Assembly: GCF_030812835.1 (NCBI RefSeq)
Contig: NZ_JAUSTM010000012.1
Span: 1-64,000 of the forward strand
Direction of reading: 5' to 3'
Length of the DNA stretch: 64,000 bases
From: Streptococcus moroccensis
Lineage (GTDB): Bacteria > Bacillota > Bacilli > Lactobacillales > Streptococcaceae
Shown here: positions 54,803-62,812 of the stretch, piece by piece
Position numbering within the stretch: position 1 is the first letter of the stretch
Layout of the letters: each line of letters starts with the position of its first letter
The notes under the pieces: generated by a model
What the model was told of the DNA's origin: nothing
Seen by the model: the letters and a program-made list of their open reading frames with translations, nothing else
Databases searched by the model: none
Position numbers and translations under genes: made by a program

Positions 54803-55894
54803 TTAAAGCAGGGCTTTAAACTGGATATTAGAATCCTCTAAGAAACAATCGTCAAATCCACGAGGATGATGGTATTCGATACGATCCTTATCAAGTGGAT
54901 AAGTGTACTTGCCTCCTACTTCCCAGATAAAGGGATGGAAGTCATATTGGAGACGTTCTTTTCGCATTTTCCAAAGCTCTAAAATTTCATCCGTAGACGC
55001 CATAAAGTTAGACCAGATATCGTAATGAACTGGAATAATGACTTTCGCACGAAGGTTTTCAGCCATGCGAAGAAGATCAACGGATGTCATCTTGTCCTGA
55101 ATACCGAGAGGATTCTCGCCATAATTATTAAGGGCAACATCAATCTTAAAATCACGGCCATGCTTGGCAAAGTAGTTTGAGAAGTGAGAATCAGCGCCAT
55201 GGTAAATGGTGCCACCTGGCGTTTCAAAAACATAGTTTACAGCTTTACGGGCCATCTCTTCATCCGTGACAGCTAAGCCTGCTAACTCACCATCTTGAGC
55301 ATCCGCCCCATCAACCGGTAAGGTCACTAGACAGGTCCGGTCAAAGGATTCCACTGCGTGAACGGTCATGTCTTTAAAGGTAAAGCTTTCTCCGGGTTTG
55401 ATGACAACGATGCGTTCTTCAGGTACTCCCCATTTCTTCCAAATTTCACCACATTCGTAAGGACCAACGAATTTCACATGATCTAACTTTGGATTGTTGA
55501 TAATCGCCGCCGCCGTATTGATATCAATATGATCACTGTGGAAGTGTGACACAAGATAGTAATCTAATTCATTGATAGCAAAGGGATCAATCACCATTGG
55601 TTGTACTCTTAGATTAGGCTGAAGCTTACGAACACCTGCCATATTTGCCATTTGGTGCCCACGTACCATATCTTTTACTTTTTTGGTAGACTTTCCGCGC
55701 GCCGACCAAAGATCCATGACAACGTTGGCACCACCTGGTGTTTTAACCCAAACACCACAGTTCCCCAACCACCACATGGCAAAATTGCCTTCAGGAACTG
55801 TTTCTTCTTCAATCTCTTCATTGAGCCAAGTTCCCCACTCTGGGAAAGTGCTGAGAATCCAAGATTCTCTTGTAATGTCTTTAACATTGGCCAT
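54803..55894 (-). CDS. ulaG: L-ascorbate-6-phosphate lactonase
   Basis: The 363-residue metallo-beta-lactamase-fold enzyme opens L-ascorbate-6-P to 3-keto-L-gulonate-6-P. The metal motif is LVSHFHSDHIDINTAAAI (about 114-131), with HGADSHFSNYF and IPVHYDIWSNF later. It begins ANVKDITRESWILSTFPEWG, the usual UlaG start. In E. coli ulaG is divergent from ulaA-F; here it follows ulaR at the end of the same strand. Confidence 0.95.
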   Translation of the reverse strand: MANVKDITRESWILSTFPEWGTWLNEEIEEETVPEGNFAMWWLGNCGVWVKTPGGANVVMDLWSARGKSTKKVKDMVRGHQMANMAGVRKLQPNLRVQPMVIDPFAINELDYYLVSHFHSDHIDINTAAAIINNPKLDHVKFVGPYECGEIWKKWGVPEERIVVIKPGESFTFKDMTVHAVESFDRTCLVTLPVDGADAQDGELAGLAVTDEEMARKAVNYVFETPGGTIYHGADSHFSNYFAKHGRDFKIDVALNNYGENPLGIQDKMTSVDLLRMAENLRAKVIIPVHYDIWSNFMASTDEILELWKMRKERLQYDFHPFIWEVGGKYTYPLDKDRIEYHHPRGFDDCFLEDSNIQFKALL

Positions 55895-56010
55895 TTGACT
55901 GCCTCCTTTTTTAATACCCTAGAAAAACCAAGCTCAATCGTATTTTCCTGACTTTTAAAAGGGCATAACTATGTTTTTGATACTTCTATGATAACGCCTT
56001 CACAACACTA

Positions 56011-56054
56011 AAAAAAGCCCAAATCAGACACATGACTGTGTTCATTCTTGGACT
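56011..56054 (-). terminator. Terminator between ulaR and ulaG
   Basis: On the minus strand AGTCCAA and TTGGGCT pair outside an inner ACACA/TGTGT stem and are followed by TTTTTTT. It follows the ulaR stop, so ulaG has its own transcript or relies on read-through. Confidence 0.65.
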
Positions 56055-56107
56055 GTTCTTTGTTTAATGTTGGACATAAATACAGAGATTAGGTTATTGT
56101 GATACTC

Positions 56108-57778
56108 TTAATCAAGATCATCTATCGTTAGGCCCATCATCAAATTTTCTTGGATCAGTTGCTGTAATTTTGTTTTAAAGGCAACTTGTCTTTCTTCATC
56201 AGTAATATAAGAGGCAATAAGGCTATTGAGATCTTCTGCTGTATGACTCCTCAACGGATTTGGGCGTGACAATATTTGGCTAATCTTCAGAATATCGTCA
56301 TGATTTAAAATAGGACTGACCTGAACGGTAGGAACCAATATGTCTAAACTATCACTTGTTTGGATTAAGGCATCCATTTCTAAAATGTCTTCAACACTCT
56401 TAAATTGTTCTGTCGTAAAGACAGCCACAATGCTAACCCTAGGAAAATGATACTCCATCTGCCTAACCAGAAGTTTTTGAATAGGTAGCCCCTCATCACA
56501 GACGATACAAACCCTCTCTGGTGGTCGTTGGAGTTCAATACTCCTAAGAGCACCCCCCAAGTGGACCGCTAAATGGCCTATATCATCGTCTGTTAATTGT
56601 ATCATCCAGGCATTTTCTAGAACATCTACACAGTCAGCCGTCGCTTCAAAAAGCGGACTATATTTTTCTTTGATCTGAGCGGTCAAGGGATTTTTGGAAA
56701 GAATTCCATATGTTTTTCTAAAAATCAAAGCCTTACAGTGTATCAAGAGACGCTCGGCTAATTCTGTCCGCTCCACAAACTGATACTGAGTATGAGTCTC
56801 AAAAGCTTGTAGAAAGAGTTCGATAGCTTCTTCAACATCCCTAAAATCCAATGTATTAACATGGCTGTCATAGTTCTTCCGCGAGGACAGTAATAAAATA
56901 CCTATCAAGGCTTCTTCAACATCATCAAGTTTTAGGTGATACTCCTCTAGTAAAAATCGACTAATATCTTGCGCAACCTTATATTCAATCCTCTCATGAA
57001 CCAAGGTCAGCTCTTTCAAAACATCGTCTCTGTCCTCTACGGATAAATGGCTATTTCGATAACTCATTAAGATATAAGGTAACATCTTAACCGTCAAGGC
57101 TATATCAGATTCATACATTTCCTTTCCCCAGTTCTTCTGGAGACGATGGAAATACTGACGTAAGGCAAGCGAACGGTCTGTATCCAGGGAAGTAAAAATG
57201 GAGGACAAGGTTTTAAATTTCTTCTCAAAAATAGCTAAAAAACTCTCATTACTAGATTGAAAAATGGAGAATAAGAGAGAATAAATGTACTGAATTTTAT
57301 CCAAGAGATGACAGTTGATAAAGTAACCGCGGTTTTTAGTAACCGTCAAAGGGAGGTAACAATACTCTTTGCTGAGACGCTCACGAATTTCATTAAGATC
57401 GTTAAGGGTGGTATTACGAGAAACATCTGTTAGAGCCATCATCCGCTCTAGTGTCACGCGCTCAGGAGATACTAAGATATAGACCAGGAGTAATTGAATG
57501 CGCTCTTCCATGCTCATGACATAGCTGTAGTCATCCAACTCATCTAGGAGGACCTGACAGGCCTGTTTTTGAGCTGCTGTCAATTGGACACCAACTCTTG
57601 GAATACTGATAATAGTCCCAACAGATTCAGGTAGGGCCTCGTTAATCTTCTCTAGACTGTAGTATATTTTACGTCTAGACTGGTTGATTTTTTTGGAGAT
57701 AGCCATGATGGTTTCTGGTTGATCTCGTTCCATTAAATAGGTAATTAATGCATAGGAATCTTTATCTAAAAATAACAT
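56108..57778 (-). CDS. ulaR: PRD-containing regulator of the ascorbate genes (UlaR/BglG type)
   Basis: The 556-residue regulator has an N-terminal HTH (about 5-60, ISKKINQSRRKIYYSLEKIN) and second HTH (about 80-150, TDVSRNTTLNDLNEIR). PRD domains follow (about 190-290 and 300-400), then an EIIB-like domain (about 405-490, VCIVCDEGLPIQKLLVRQM with Cys) and a short C-terminal tail. This is the Gram-positive PTS-controlled activator type, unlike the DeoR-type UlaR of E. coli. ATG 57778 follows AAGGAGA; the frame opens to 57829 without a ribosome site. It follows ulaF behind a terminator. Confidence 0.87.
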   Translation of the reverse strand: MLFLDKDSYALITYLMERDQPETIMAISKKINQSRRKIYYSLEKINEALPESVGTIISIPRVGVQLTAAQKQACQVLLDELDDYSYVMSMEERIQLLLVYILVSPERVTLERMMALTDVSRNTTLNDLNEIRERLSKEYCYLPLTVTKNRGYFINCHLLDKIQYIYSLLFSIFQSSNESFLAIFEKKFKTLSSIFTSLDTDRSLALRQYFHRLQKNWGKEMYESDIALTVKMLPYILMSYRNSHLSVEDRDDVLKELTLVHERIEYKVAQDISRFLLEEYHLKLDDVEEALIGILLLSSRKNYDSHVNTLDFRDVEEAIELFLQAFETHTQYQFVERTELAERLLIHCKALIFRKTYGILSKNPLTAQIKEKYSPLFEATADCVDVLENAWMIQLTDDDIGHLAVHLGGALRSIELQRPPERVCIVCDEGLPIQKLLVRQMEYHFPRVSIVAVFTTEQFKSVEDILEMDALIQTSDSLDILVPTVQVSPILNHDDILKISQILSRPNPLRSHTAEDLNSLIASYITDEERQVAFKTKLQQLIQENLMMGLTIDDLD

Positions 57779-57870
57779 GACTTCTCCTTTTTCTCTGAAA
57801 CAGCAAACGCATACATCACTATACCACATTTTTCACTTATAAGACAGACGACATCGTGATATTATTTAAT

Positions 57871-57904
57871 AAAAAAGCAGACAAGTCCTAGCATTTGCCT
57901 GCTT
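57871..57904 (-). terminator. Terminator at the end of ulaABCDEF
   Basis: On the minus strand AGCAGGCAA and TTGTCTGCT pair (one wobble) around a 10-base loop and are followed by TTTTTTA, 7 bases after the ulaF stop. Confidence 0.8.
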
Positions 57905-57910
57905 CTGCTC

Positions 57911-58627
57911 CTAATGAGCATCTCCTTTTTGTCCATAGTAGGCATTAGGCCCGTGTTTGCGGAGATAGTGTTTGTCTAAAATGTATTGAGGAGCAGGCTC
58001 AACTTTTGGATTAATCTGCTCTGTATAGCGATTCATTTTAGCCACTTCTTCTAAAACGACAGAATGATACACTGCTTGAGCAGGATCTTTCCCCCAAGTA
58101 AATGGTCCATGATTACGGACAACTATTCCTGGAATCGCTACTGGGTCAATACCACGACGCTCAAACTCTTCAATGATGACGGTTCCAGTCTCTTTTTCAT
58201 AGGCAGAGTCGACCTCATCCTTGGTCAGCGATCGCGCACAAGGCACTGGCCCATAGAAATAGTCGGCATGGGTTGTCCCATAAAAGGGAATATCACGACC
58301 AGCTTGCGCCCAGCCAACAGCTTCAGTTGAATGGGTGTGGACCACCGCTCCAACTTCTGGCCAAGCCTTGTAGAGTTCCACGTGGGTCTTTAGGTCGGAA
58401 GACGGATTGAGGTCTCCTTCGACCACATTACCGTCAAGGTCTGTCACCACCATGTTTTCAGGGGTTAATTTGTCATAGTCCACTCCAGATGGCTTAATAA
58501 CGATGCGACCGAGCTCACGGCAGACTTCTGAGACATTGCCCCAGGTAAACTTGACGAGTCCGTGCTCTGGTAAGGCAACATTTGCCTTGTAAACGCGTTG
58601 ACGCATTTCCTGTAAATCTTTTGGCAT
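57911..58627 (-). CDS. ulaF: L-ribulose-5-phosphate 4-epimerase
   Basis: The 238-residue zinc-dependent class II aldolase-fold enzyme converts L-ribulose-5-P to D-xylulose-5-P. Metal histidines are in VVHTHSTEAVGWAQAG (about 94-109), and SSDLKTHVELY and VRNHGPFTWG are further motifs. Its ATG overlaps the ulaE stop by one base (TAATG). It is last enzyme of the ascorbate path before the pentose phosphate pathway. Identical in family to AraD; the context decides the name. Confidence 0.94.
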   Translation of the reverse strand: MPKDLQEMRQRVYKANVALPEHGLVKFTWGNVSEVCRELGRIVIKPSGVDYDKLTPENMVVTDLDGNVVEGDLNPSSDLKTHVELYKAWPEVGAVVHTHSTEAVGWAQAGRDIPFYGTTHADYFYGPVPCARSLTKDEVDSAYEKETGTVIIEEFERRGIDPVAIPGIVVRNHGPFTWGKDPAQAVYHSVVLEEVAKMNRYTEQINPKVEPAPQYILDKHYLRKHGPNAYYGQKGDAH

Positions 58628-59490
58628 TAGGCTAACCCCGCTTTCTCAATTAGAGGATAGAGAAACCGCTGCGCCTCCTTAATTGTAGCACGCGTTTCTT
58701 CTACTGTTTCACAGTTTTCAGACCACATTTCAATTAAAAACGGCCCTCGATAATTGGTCTTTTTCAGAACCGCAAACATCTGCTCCCAATCCACACAGCC
58801 TTGACCAAACGGCACATCACGGAACTGCCCTTTAGAAGTCTCTGTAACCGCATAGGTATCCTTGAGATGAAGAGCTGCTATCGAGCGATGTCCTAGGTAA
58901 AATTCACTCCATAAGTCATTGTGCCAAGCAGAGACATTGCCGGTATCTGGGTAGACAAAGAGATAGGGAGAATCAACTTCCTTCTCAACCGCCAAATACT
59001 TCTCGATAGAGTTGATAAAAGGATCATCCATAATCTCAATGGCCAGCATCACTTGAGCTTGCTCTGCCCAATTACAGGATTGGCGCAAGTTTTTGATGAA
59101 CCGCTCCCGCGTCTCTGAAGACTTGTCTTCATAATAGACATCGTAACCGGCTAGCTGAATCACACGAACACCCAAATCTTGCGCCAACTCAATGCATTTT
59201 TTCATGGCAGAAAGGGCTTCTGCTTCAAGCTCCGGATTAGCAGAGCCAAGCGGGTACCTACGATGACCAGAAAAGCAAATGGTCGGAATGCGGACACCTG
59301 TTTCATAAACAGCTTTTACAACCTCTAGGCGGTCTTCTTTCGTCCAATCAAGCCTCGCCCAGCGCTCATCCGATTCATCCACAGACATTTCGACAAAATC
59401 AAAACCAAGTTCTTTAGCAAATTGCAGGCGCTCTAGCCAAGTAAAGTGTTTAGGAGTTGCTTTTTCATAAATTCCAATAGGTCTTTTCAT
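58627..59490 (-). CDS. ulaE: L-xylulose-5-phosphate 3-epimerase
   Basis: The 287-residue TIM-barrel sugar-phosphate epimerase converts L-xylulose-5-P to L-ribulose-5-P. PIGIYEKATPKHFTWLERLQ starts the chain; EIMDDPFINSIEKYLAVEKE, DTGNVSAWHND and HLKDTYAVTETSKGQF carry the metal ligands. Three bases separate its start from the ulaD stop. Confidence 0.94.
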   Translation of the reverse strand: MKRPIGIYEKATPKHFTWLERLQFAKELGFDFVEMSVDESDERWARLDWTKEDRLEVVKAVYETGVRIPTICFSGHRRYPLGSANPELEAEALSAMKKCIELAQDLGVRVIQLAGYDVYYEDKSSETRERFIKNLRQSCNWAEQAQVMLAIEIMDDPFINSIEKYLAVEKEVDSPYLFVYPDTGNVSAWHNDLWSEFYLGHRSIAALHLKDTYAVTETSKGQFRDVPFGQGCVDWEQMFAVLKKTNYRGPFLIEMWSENCETVEETRATIKEAQRFLYPLIEKAGLA

Positions 59491-59493
59491 TCC

Positions 59494-60159
59494 CTACCCC
59501 CAAATGCGACGGATTTCATCCTTGAAGTCACGTGCTGCTTGGGCTGGATCAGGCGCTTCTGTAATCCCGCGACCTGCGATAAAGGTAAACACATCAACCC
59601 CTTCAAAGAGCTTCAAGGTATCCACATCAAGACCACCTGTAACTGATACTCGGAAGCCCATATCAATTAGTTTTTTGACCTTAGTCAAATCTTTTTCGCC
59701 CCATGTTTCACCGGCTAATAGAGCATCGCGAGATTGGTGATAAATCGCTTGTGAAATACCAGCATCCAACCATTGTTGGGCTTGCTCATAAGTCCAGTCC
59801 CCATAGAGTTCTACTTGAATTTCACCCTTGTCGCCACGTTCTTCTTGAATGGCTTTAAGAGCTGCCTTCATGGTAGGAATGGTTGCAGAGCAGATACAGG
59901 TCATCCAGTCTGCGCCACGAACGGCATTGTTTTTAGCGACTGTTCCACCAGCATCGGCACATTTGGTATCCGCCACAATGATTTTTTCAGGGAAGAGACT
60001 GCGAAGCACCTCAACCAGCTCACTCCCCACCTGGAGCAAGCAAACCGTCCCTGCTTCAATGACATCGACTTCGTGACCAACTGAAACAGCTGCCTTAATG
60101 GCACCTTGTAAATCAGAATGATCTAGCGCTACTTGTAAATTTGGAATGTGTTGTGTCAT
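59494..60159 (-). CDS. ulaD: 3-keto-L-gulonate-6-phosphate decarboxylase
   Basis: The 221-residue orotidine-monophosphate-decarboxylase-superfamily enzyme decarboxylates 3-keto-L-gulonate-6-P to L-xylulose-5-P. Key residues: LQVALDHSDLQGAI (Asp about 14), VIEAGTVCLLQVG, IVADTKCADAGGTVAK (Asp-x-Lys about 63-65) and VTGGLDVDTL. GAAAGGA precedes its ATG. Confidence 0.94.
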   Translation of the reverse strand: MTQHIPNLQVALDHSDLQGAIKAAVSVGHEVDVIEAGTVCLLQVGSELVEVLRSLFPEKIIVADTKCADAGGTVAKNNAVRGADWMTCICSATIPTMKAALKAIQEERGDKGEIQVELYGDWTYEQAQQWLDAGISQAIYHQSRDALLAGETWGEKDLTKVKKLIDMGFRVSVTGGLDVDTLKLFEGVDVFTFIAGRGITEAPDPAQAARDFKDEIRRIWG

Positions 60160-60191
60160 CTGTATAATCCTTTCAATCTTCTGCTTTATCC

Positions 60192-60677
60192 TTAAGACTC
60201 TAGATCTAGCCCCTCAAGGTAAGGGCTATTTTTTGACTCTTCTACCATGGCCAAGACTTCCTCAGGGGTTTGACAAGCCACCAAACGCTCAATGGCATTT
60301 TCTAACTCAAAAAGTGCAATAATCTGAGGAATGGCAACGGATGTATGAATATCTGAACTGGTTGCAGCGAGTGCCAAGAGGACACTGACTTCTTTGCCAT
60401 CTGAAAAGGTAACAGGTTCTGTAAGCGTCACAAGGGAGAAGGCATCGCGCTTCACTCCCGCTTCAGGACGAGCATGCGGCATGGCCATACCTGGCATCAA
60501 AACATAATAAGGGCCATACTCTTCTGTCGATTCGATAATCGCATGGTAATATTCTTCGGTGATGGCGCCACTTTCAATCAAGGGATCCACGGATAGCTTA
60601 ACCGCTTCTTGCCATGTTGTTGCTGACAAACCAAGTCGAATCGAGTCGTTTTCTGTAAATGCTTTTCTTAAGTTCAT
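60192..60677 (-). CDS. ulaC: PTS L-ascorbate EIIA
   Basis: The 161-residue fructose/mannitol-type EIIA passes phosphate from HPr to UlaB. The phospho-His lies in LMPGMAMPHARPEAGVKRDA (about 61-80). I chose ATG 60677, preceded by GAAAGGAAAA; the frame opens to 60728 without a ribosome site. It lies between ulaB and ulaD. Confidence 0.92.
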   Translation of the reverse strand: MNLRKAFTENDSIRLGLSATTWQEAVKLSVDPLIESGAITEEYYHAIIESTEEYGPYYVLMPGMAMPHARPEAGVKRDAFSLVTLTEPVTFSDGKEVSVLLALAATSSDIHTSVAIPQIIALFELENAIERLVACQTPEEVLAMVEESKNSPYLEGLDLES

Positions 60678-60741
60678 ATCATTTTCCTTTCGCCAGTTTA
60701 ATAGAGAAGAGGCCGGGAAATCCCCCAACCTCCATCCGTTG

Positions 60742-61023
60742 TTAGTCTAAAACTGCTGAGAGCTTGGTTTTAATTTCGTTATCGTCCATCAAGTTATCCA
60801 GACCCACCAATTTACCATTGGTACGCCCTTCCAATTCTGAAATCAAATGATTAGACGCCACCACAATGTCATAACCCGCGGCTAAGCTCTTAGCTTCACC
60901 AACTGAGCAAGACGCTGATTGCACATCAGTCACTCCCAATTGACGCAAGGCGTTTTCAACTTTCATCTTGATCACCATAGATGATCCCATACCATTTCCA
61001 CATGCTGTTAATACTTTAACCAT
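60742..61023 (-). CDS. ulaB: PTS L-ascorbate EIIB
   Basis: The 93-residue phosphocarrier has the phosphocysteine loop VLTACGNGMGSSMVIKMKVE (Cys about 8). SELEGRTNGKLVGLDNLMD near the C-terminus is typical of UlaB/SgaB. TAGGAGT precedes the ATG. Second gene of the operon. Confidence 0.94.
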   Translation of the reverse strand: MVKVLTACGNGMGSSMVIKMKVENALRQLGVTDVQSASCSVGEAKSLAAGYDIVVASNHLISELEGRTNGKLVGLDNLMDDNEIKTKLSAVLD

Positions 61024-61102
61024 ATTCTGACTCCTATCTTTCTTTTTTTGACAATAGCAGACCTGCTATTACTTATTTAATGACAACGTATCTTATTTGC
61101 GA

Positions 61103-62551
61103 TTATTGTGCTTCCCCGCGGTAGTAGGCTTCCTTATCTTTTGCTTTAGCATACTGCAATTGAGGGATTACTAAGAGCAGGACACAAACAAGCACATAAC
61201 CAGCTAGACCGAGGTACTTGAAGAGGTAACCAAATGGCACCCAAGGGATTTCAAAATCGATATTACCATGATAACCGCCGAAGTTTGCCAAATCAAGCAA
61301 GGCTACTGCAATGGCACCAACAGCCACTTGAAGGACACCTGAGCAGAAGGACAATATCGTCGCCGCTTTCCATCCACCACGTTTATCAGCGTAAACTGCA
61401 ATCGCTGCATTGTCAAAGAAGACAGGGACGAAACCGGTGATGATAAGAATAGGGCTCTTGAAGATGACCAAAAGGGCAATCGTGATCAATTGACCAACCA
61501 AACCAAAGGCAAACCCTGACAGTACCGCGTTTGGCGAACCAAAACCGTAAGATGCCGCAACATCGACCGCAGGGAAAGAACCAGGCAAGAGTTTGCTAGA
61601 AATCCCTTGGAAGGCATTGGTCAGTTCAGCAACGAACATCCGTACCCCTTGCATCAAAATGAAAAGGTAAACAGAGAAGGTAAAGGCTGTTTGAATCACA
61701 TACATGAAGAAGGATTGTTTTTCAGGTGAGTAAAGGGTCCCTGATGTAATCACTTCAGGGTTAGACATGATCTCTGGGCCAAGAATAGTCAAGATCGCTC
61801 CAAAGAAGATAAGCATCAAGGTTGCTGAGGCAACCACTGTATCATGGAAAATACTGAGGAATTTAGGTAACTTAAGATTATCAAGGTTTTCTTCCTTGTT
61901 TCCTAGCTTATCTGCAATCTTGTCTACAAACCAGATGGCAAATTGTTGTTGGTGACCGATGGCAAATCCACCACCACCTGTCAAACGTTGTGTTGCTTCG
62001 ACTGTCATATTTGAGCTGACTGCCCAGTATAAACCACAGATGACTCCGATAGCTAGGGTTCCCCATGCATTGCGAAGCTGTGGAATCAAGAAGAGCACCA
62101 TAAGTGAAATCGTTGCTGCTTGTTGGACCATGATGTGTCCTGTGATAAAGAGGGTACGCACCTTGGTCACTTTACGAAGGGCAACCAATAAGATATTAAC
62201 CCCAAACCCGATCAAGAGTGCTGTTGTTGCAGCTCCGACAAAGTCTGGAAACTCTTCAACAATTTTAGTGTTGGCAGCTGTTAATCCAAAGTAAGGATCG
62301 ATAACTGCCGCACCAATCTTAAACTTAAAGTTAAGCGCTGCTAAGATGGGACGGAATGTTGATACCAAGCCACCTGCAGCCACGTTGAGAATCATGTAAC
62401 CAACGGTTGCTTTAACAAATCCAGCAAAGACATCGTGTGCTGGTTTTTTAAGCAGGGCGTAGCCGACCAATACCAAGAGACCGACAAAGAACGCAGGATT
62501 CTGCAAGATGTTTTGCGAGAACCAATTTAGTATACTTGTTAGGATTTCCAT
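61103..62551 (-). CDS. ulaA: PTS L-ascorbate EIIC permease
   Basis: The 482-residue membrane permease (SgaT/UlaA family) has about eleven hydrophobic segments. It starts MEILTSILNWFSQNILQNPA; later motifs are GGGFAIGHQQQFAIWFVDKI (about 190-210), QGVRMFVAELTNAFQGIS and FFDNAAIAVYADKRGGWKAA. ATG 62551 is preceded by AAGGAG with 7-base spacing. The much longer open frame back to 62785 has no ribosome site and is not part of the family. First gene of ulaABCDEF. Confidence 0.94.
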   Translation of the reverse strand: MEILTSILNWFSQNILQNPAFFVGLLVLVGYALLKKPAHDVFAGFVKATVGYMILNVAAGGLVSTFRPILAALNFKFKIGAAVIDPYFGLTAANTKIVEEFPDFVGAATTALLIGFGVNILLVALRKVTKVRTLFITGHIMVQQAATISLMVLFLIPQLRNAWGTLAIGVICGLYWAVSSNMTVEATQRLTGGGGFAIGHQQQFAIWFVDKIADKLGNKEENLDNLKLPKFLSIFHDTVVASATLMLIFFGAILTILGPEIMSNPEVITSGTLYSPEKQSFFMYVIQTAFTFSVYLFILMQGVRMFVAELTNAFQGISSKLLPGSFPAVDVAASYGFGSPNAVLSGFAFGLVGQLITIALLVIFKSPILIITGFVPVFFDNAAIAVYADKRGGWKAATILSFCSGVLQVAVGAIAVALLDLANFGGYHGNIDFEIPWVPFGYLFKYLGLAGYVLVCVLLLVIPQLQYAKAKDKEAYYRGEAQ

Positions 62552-62596
62552 AGGTATACTCCTTATGTGTTTTATTTTCATGTTCATTATATATTT

Positions 62597-62610
62597 TGTA
62601 AGCGATAACA
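62597..62610. promoter_or_regulatory. cre site in the ula promoter
   Basis: TGTAAGCGATAACA matches the CcpA cre consensus TGWAANCGNTNWCA at all 14 positions. It lies immediately upstream of the minus-strand -10 (TATAAT, about 62585-62590), in the spacer region, so CcpA would compete with polymerase. No good -35 is present. Confidence 0.85.
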
Positions 62611-62637
62611 AAAAGACCAAAGAGTACACAAGCAACT

Positions 62638-62690
62638 GTTCAAAATTGGACTGATAGCCAAGAAAGCGCATATTTCCGTATATTTTGAAC
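62638..62690. promoter_or_regulatory. Distant inverted repeats upstream of ulaA, candidate UlaR sites
   Basis: GTTCAAAAT (62638-62646) recurs as its exact inverse ATTTTGAAC (62682-62690), 44 bases apart centre to centre, about four helical turns. They lie upstream of the weak ula promoter, where an activator would bind. Assignment to UlaR is inference. Confidence 0.5.
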
Positions 62691-62745
62691 AAGGAGAACT
62701 TATTCTTTATAACATCCAAACCATCCAAATGCTGTCCGCTATAAA

Positions 62746-62778
62746 GAAAAAACCAAATTCTGTGCGACAGAATTTGGT
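62746..62778 (-). terminator. groL terminator
   Basis: ACCAAATTCTG (62752-62762) and CAGAATTTGGT (62768-62778) form a perfect 11-bp stem with 5-base loop; on the minus strand TTTTTTC follows. It lies 35 bases beyond the groL stop. Confidence 0.88.
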
Positions 62779-62812
62779 CCTCCATTATAGGATTATCTTT
62801 TTAAAAAGTGAA

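Noticed and set aside
61234..61440. Plus-strand frame inside ulaA
   Set aside because: Antisense to a conserved permease; low-complexity basic composition and no start signal.
62551..62785. N-terminal extension of ulaA in the same frame
   Set aside because: It covers the promoter, the cre site and the groL terminator, has no ribosome site and is not part of the family; the start at 62551 is preferred.
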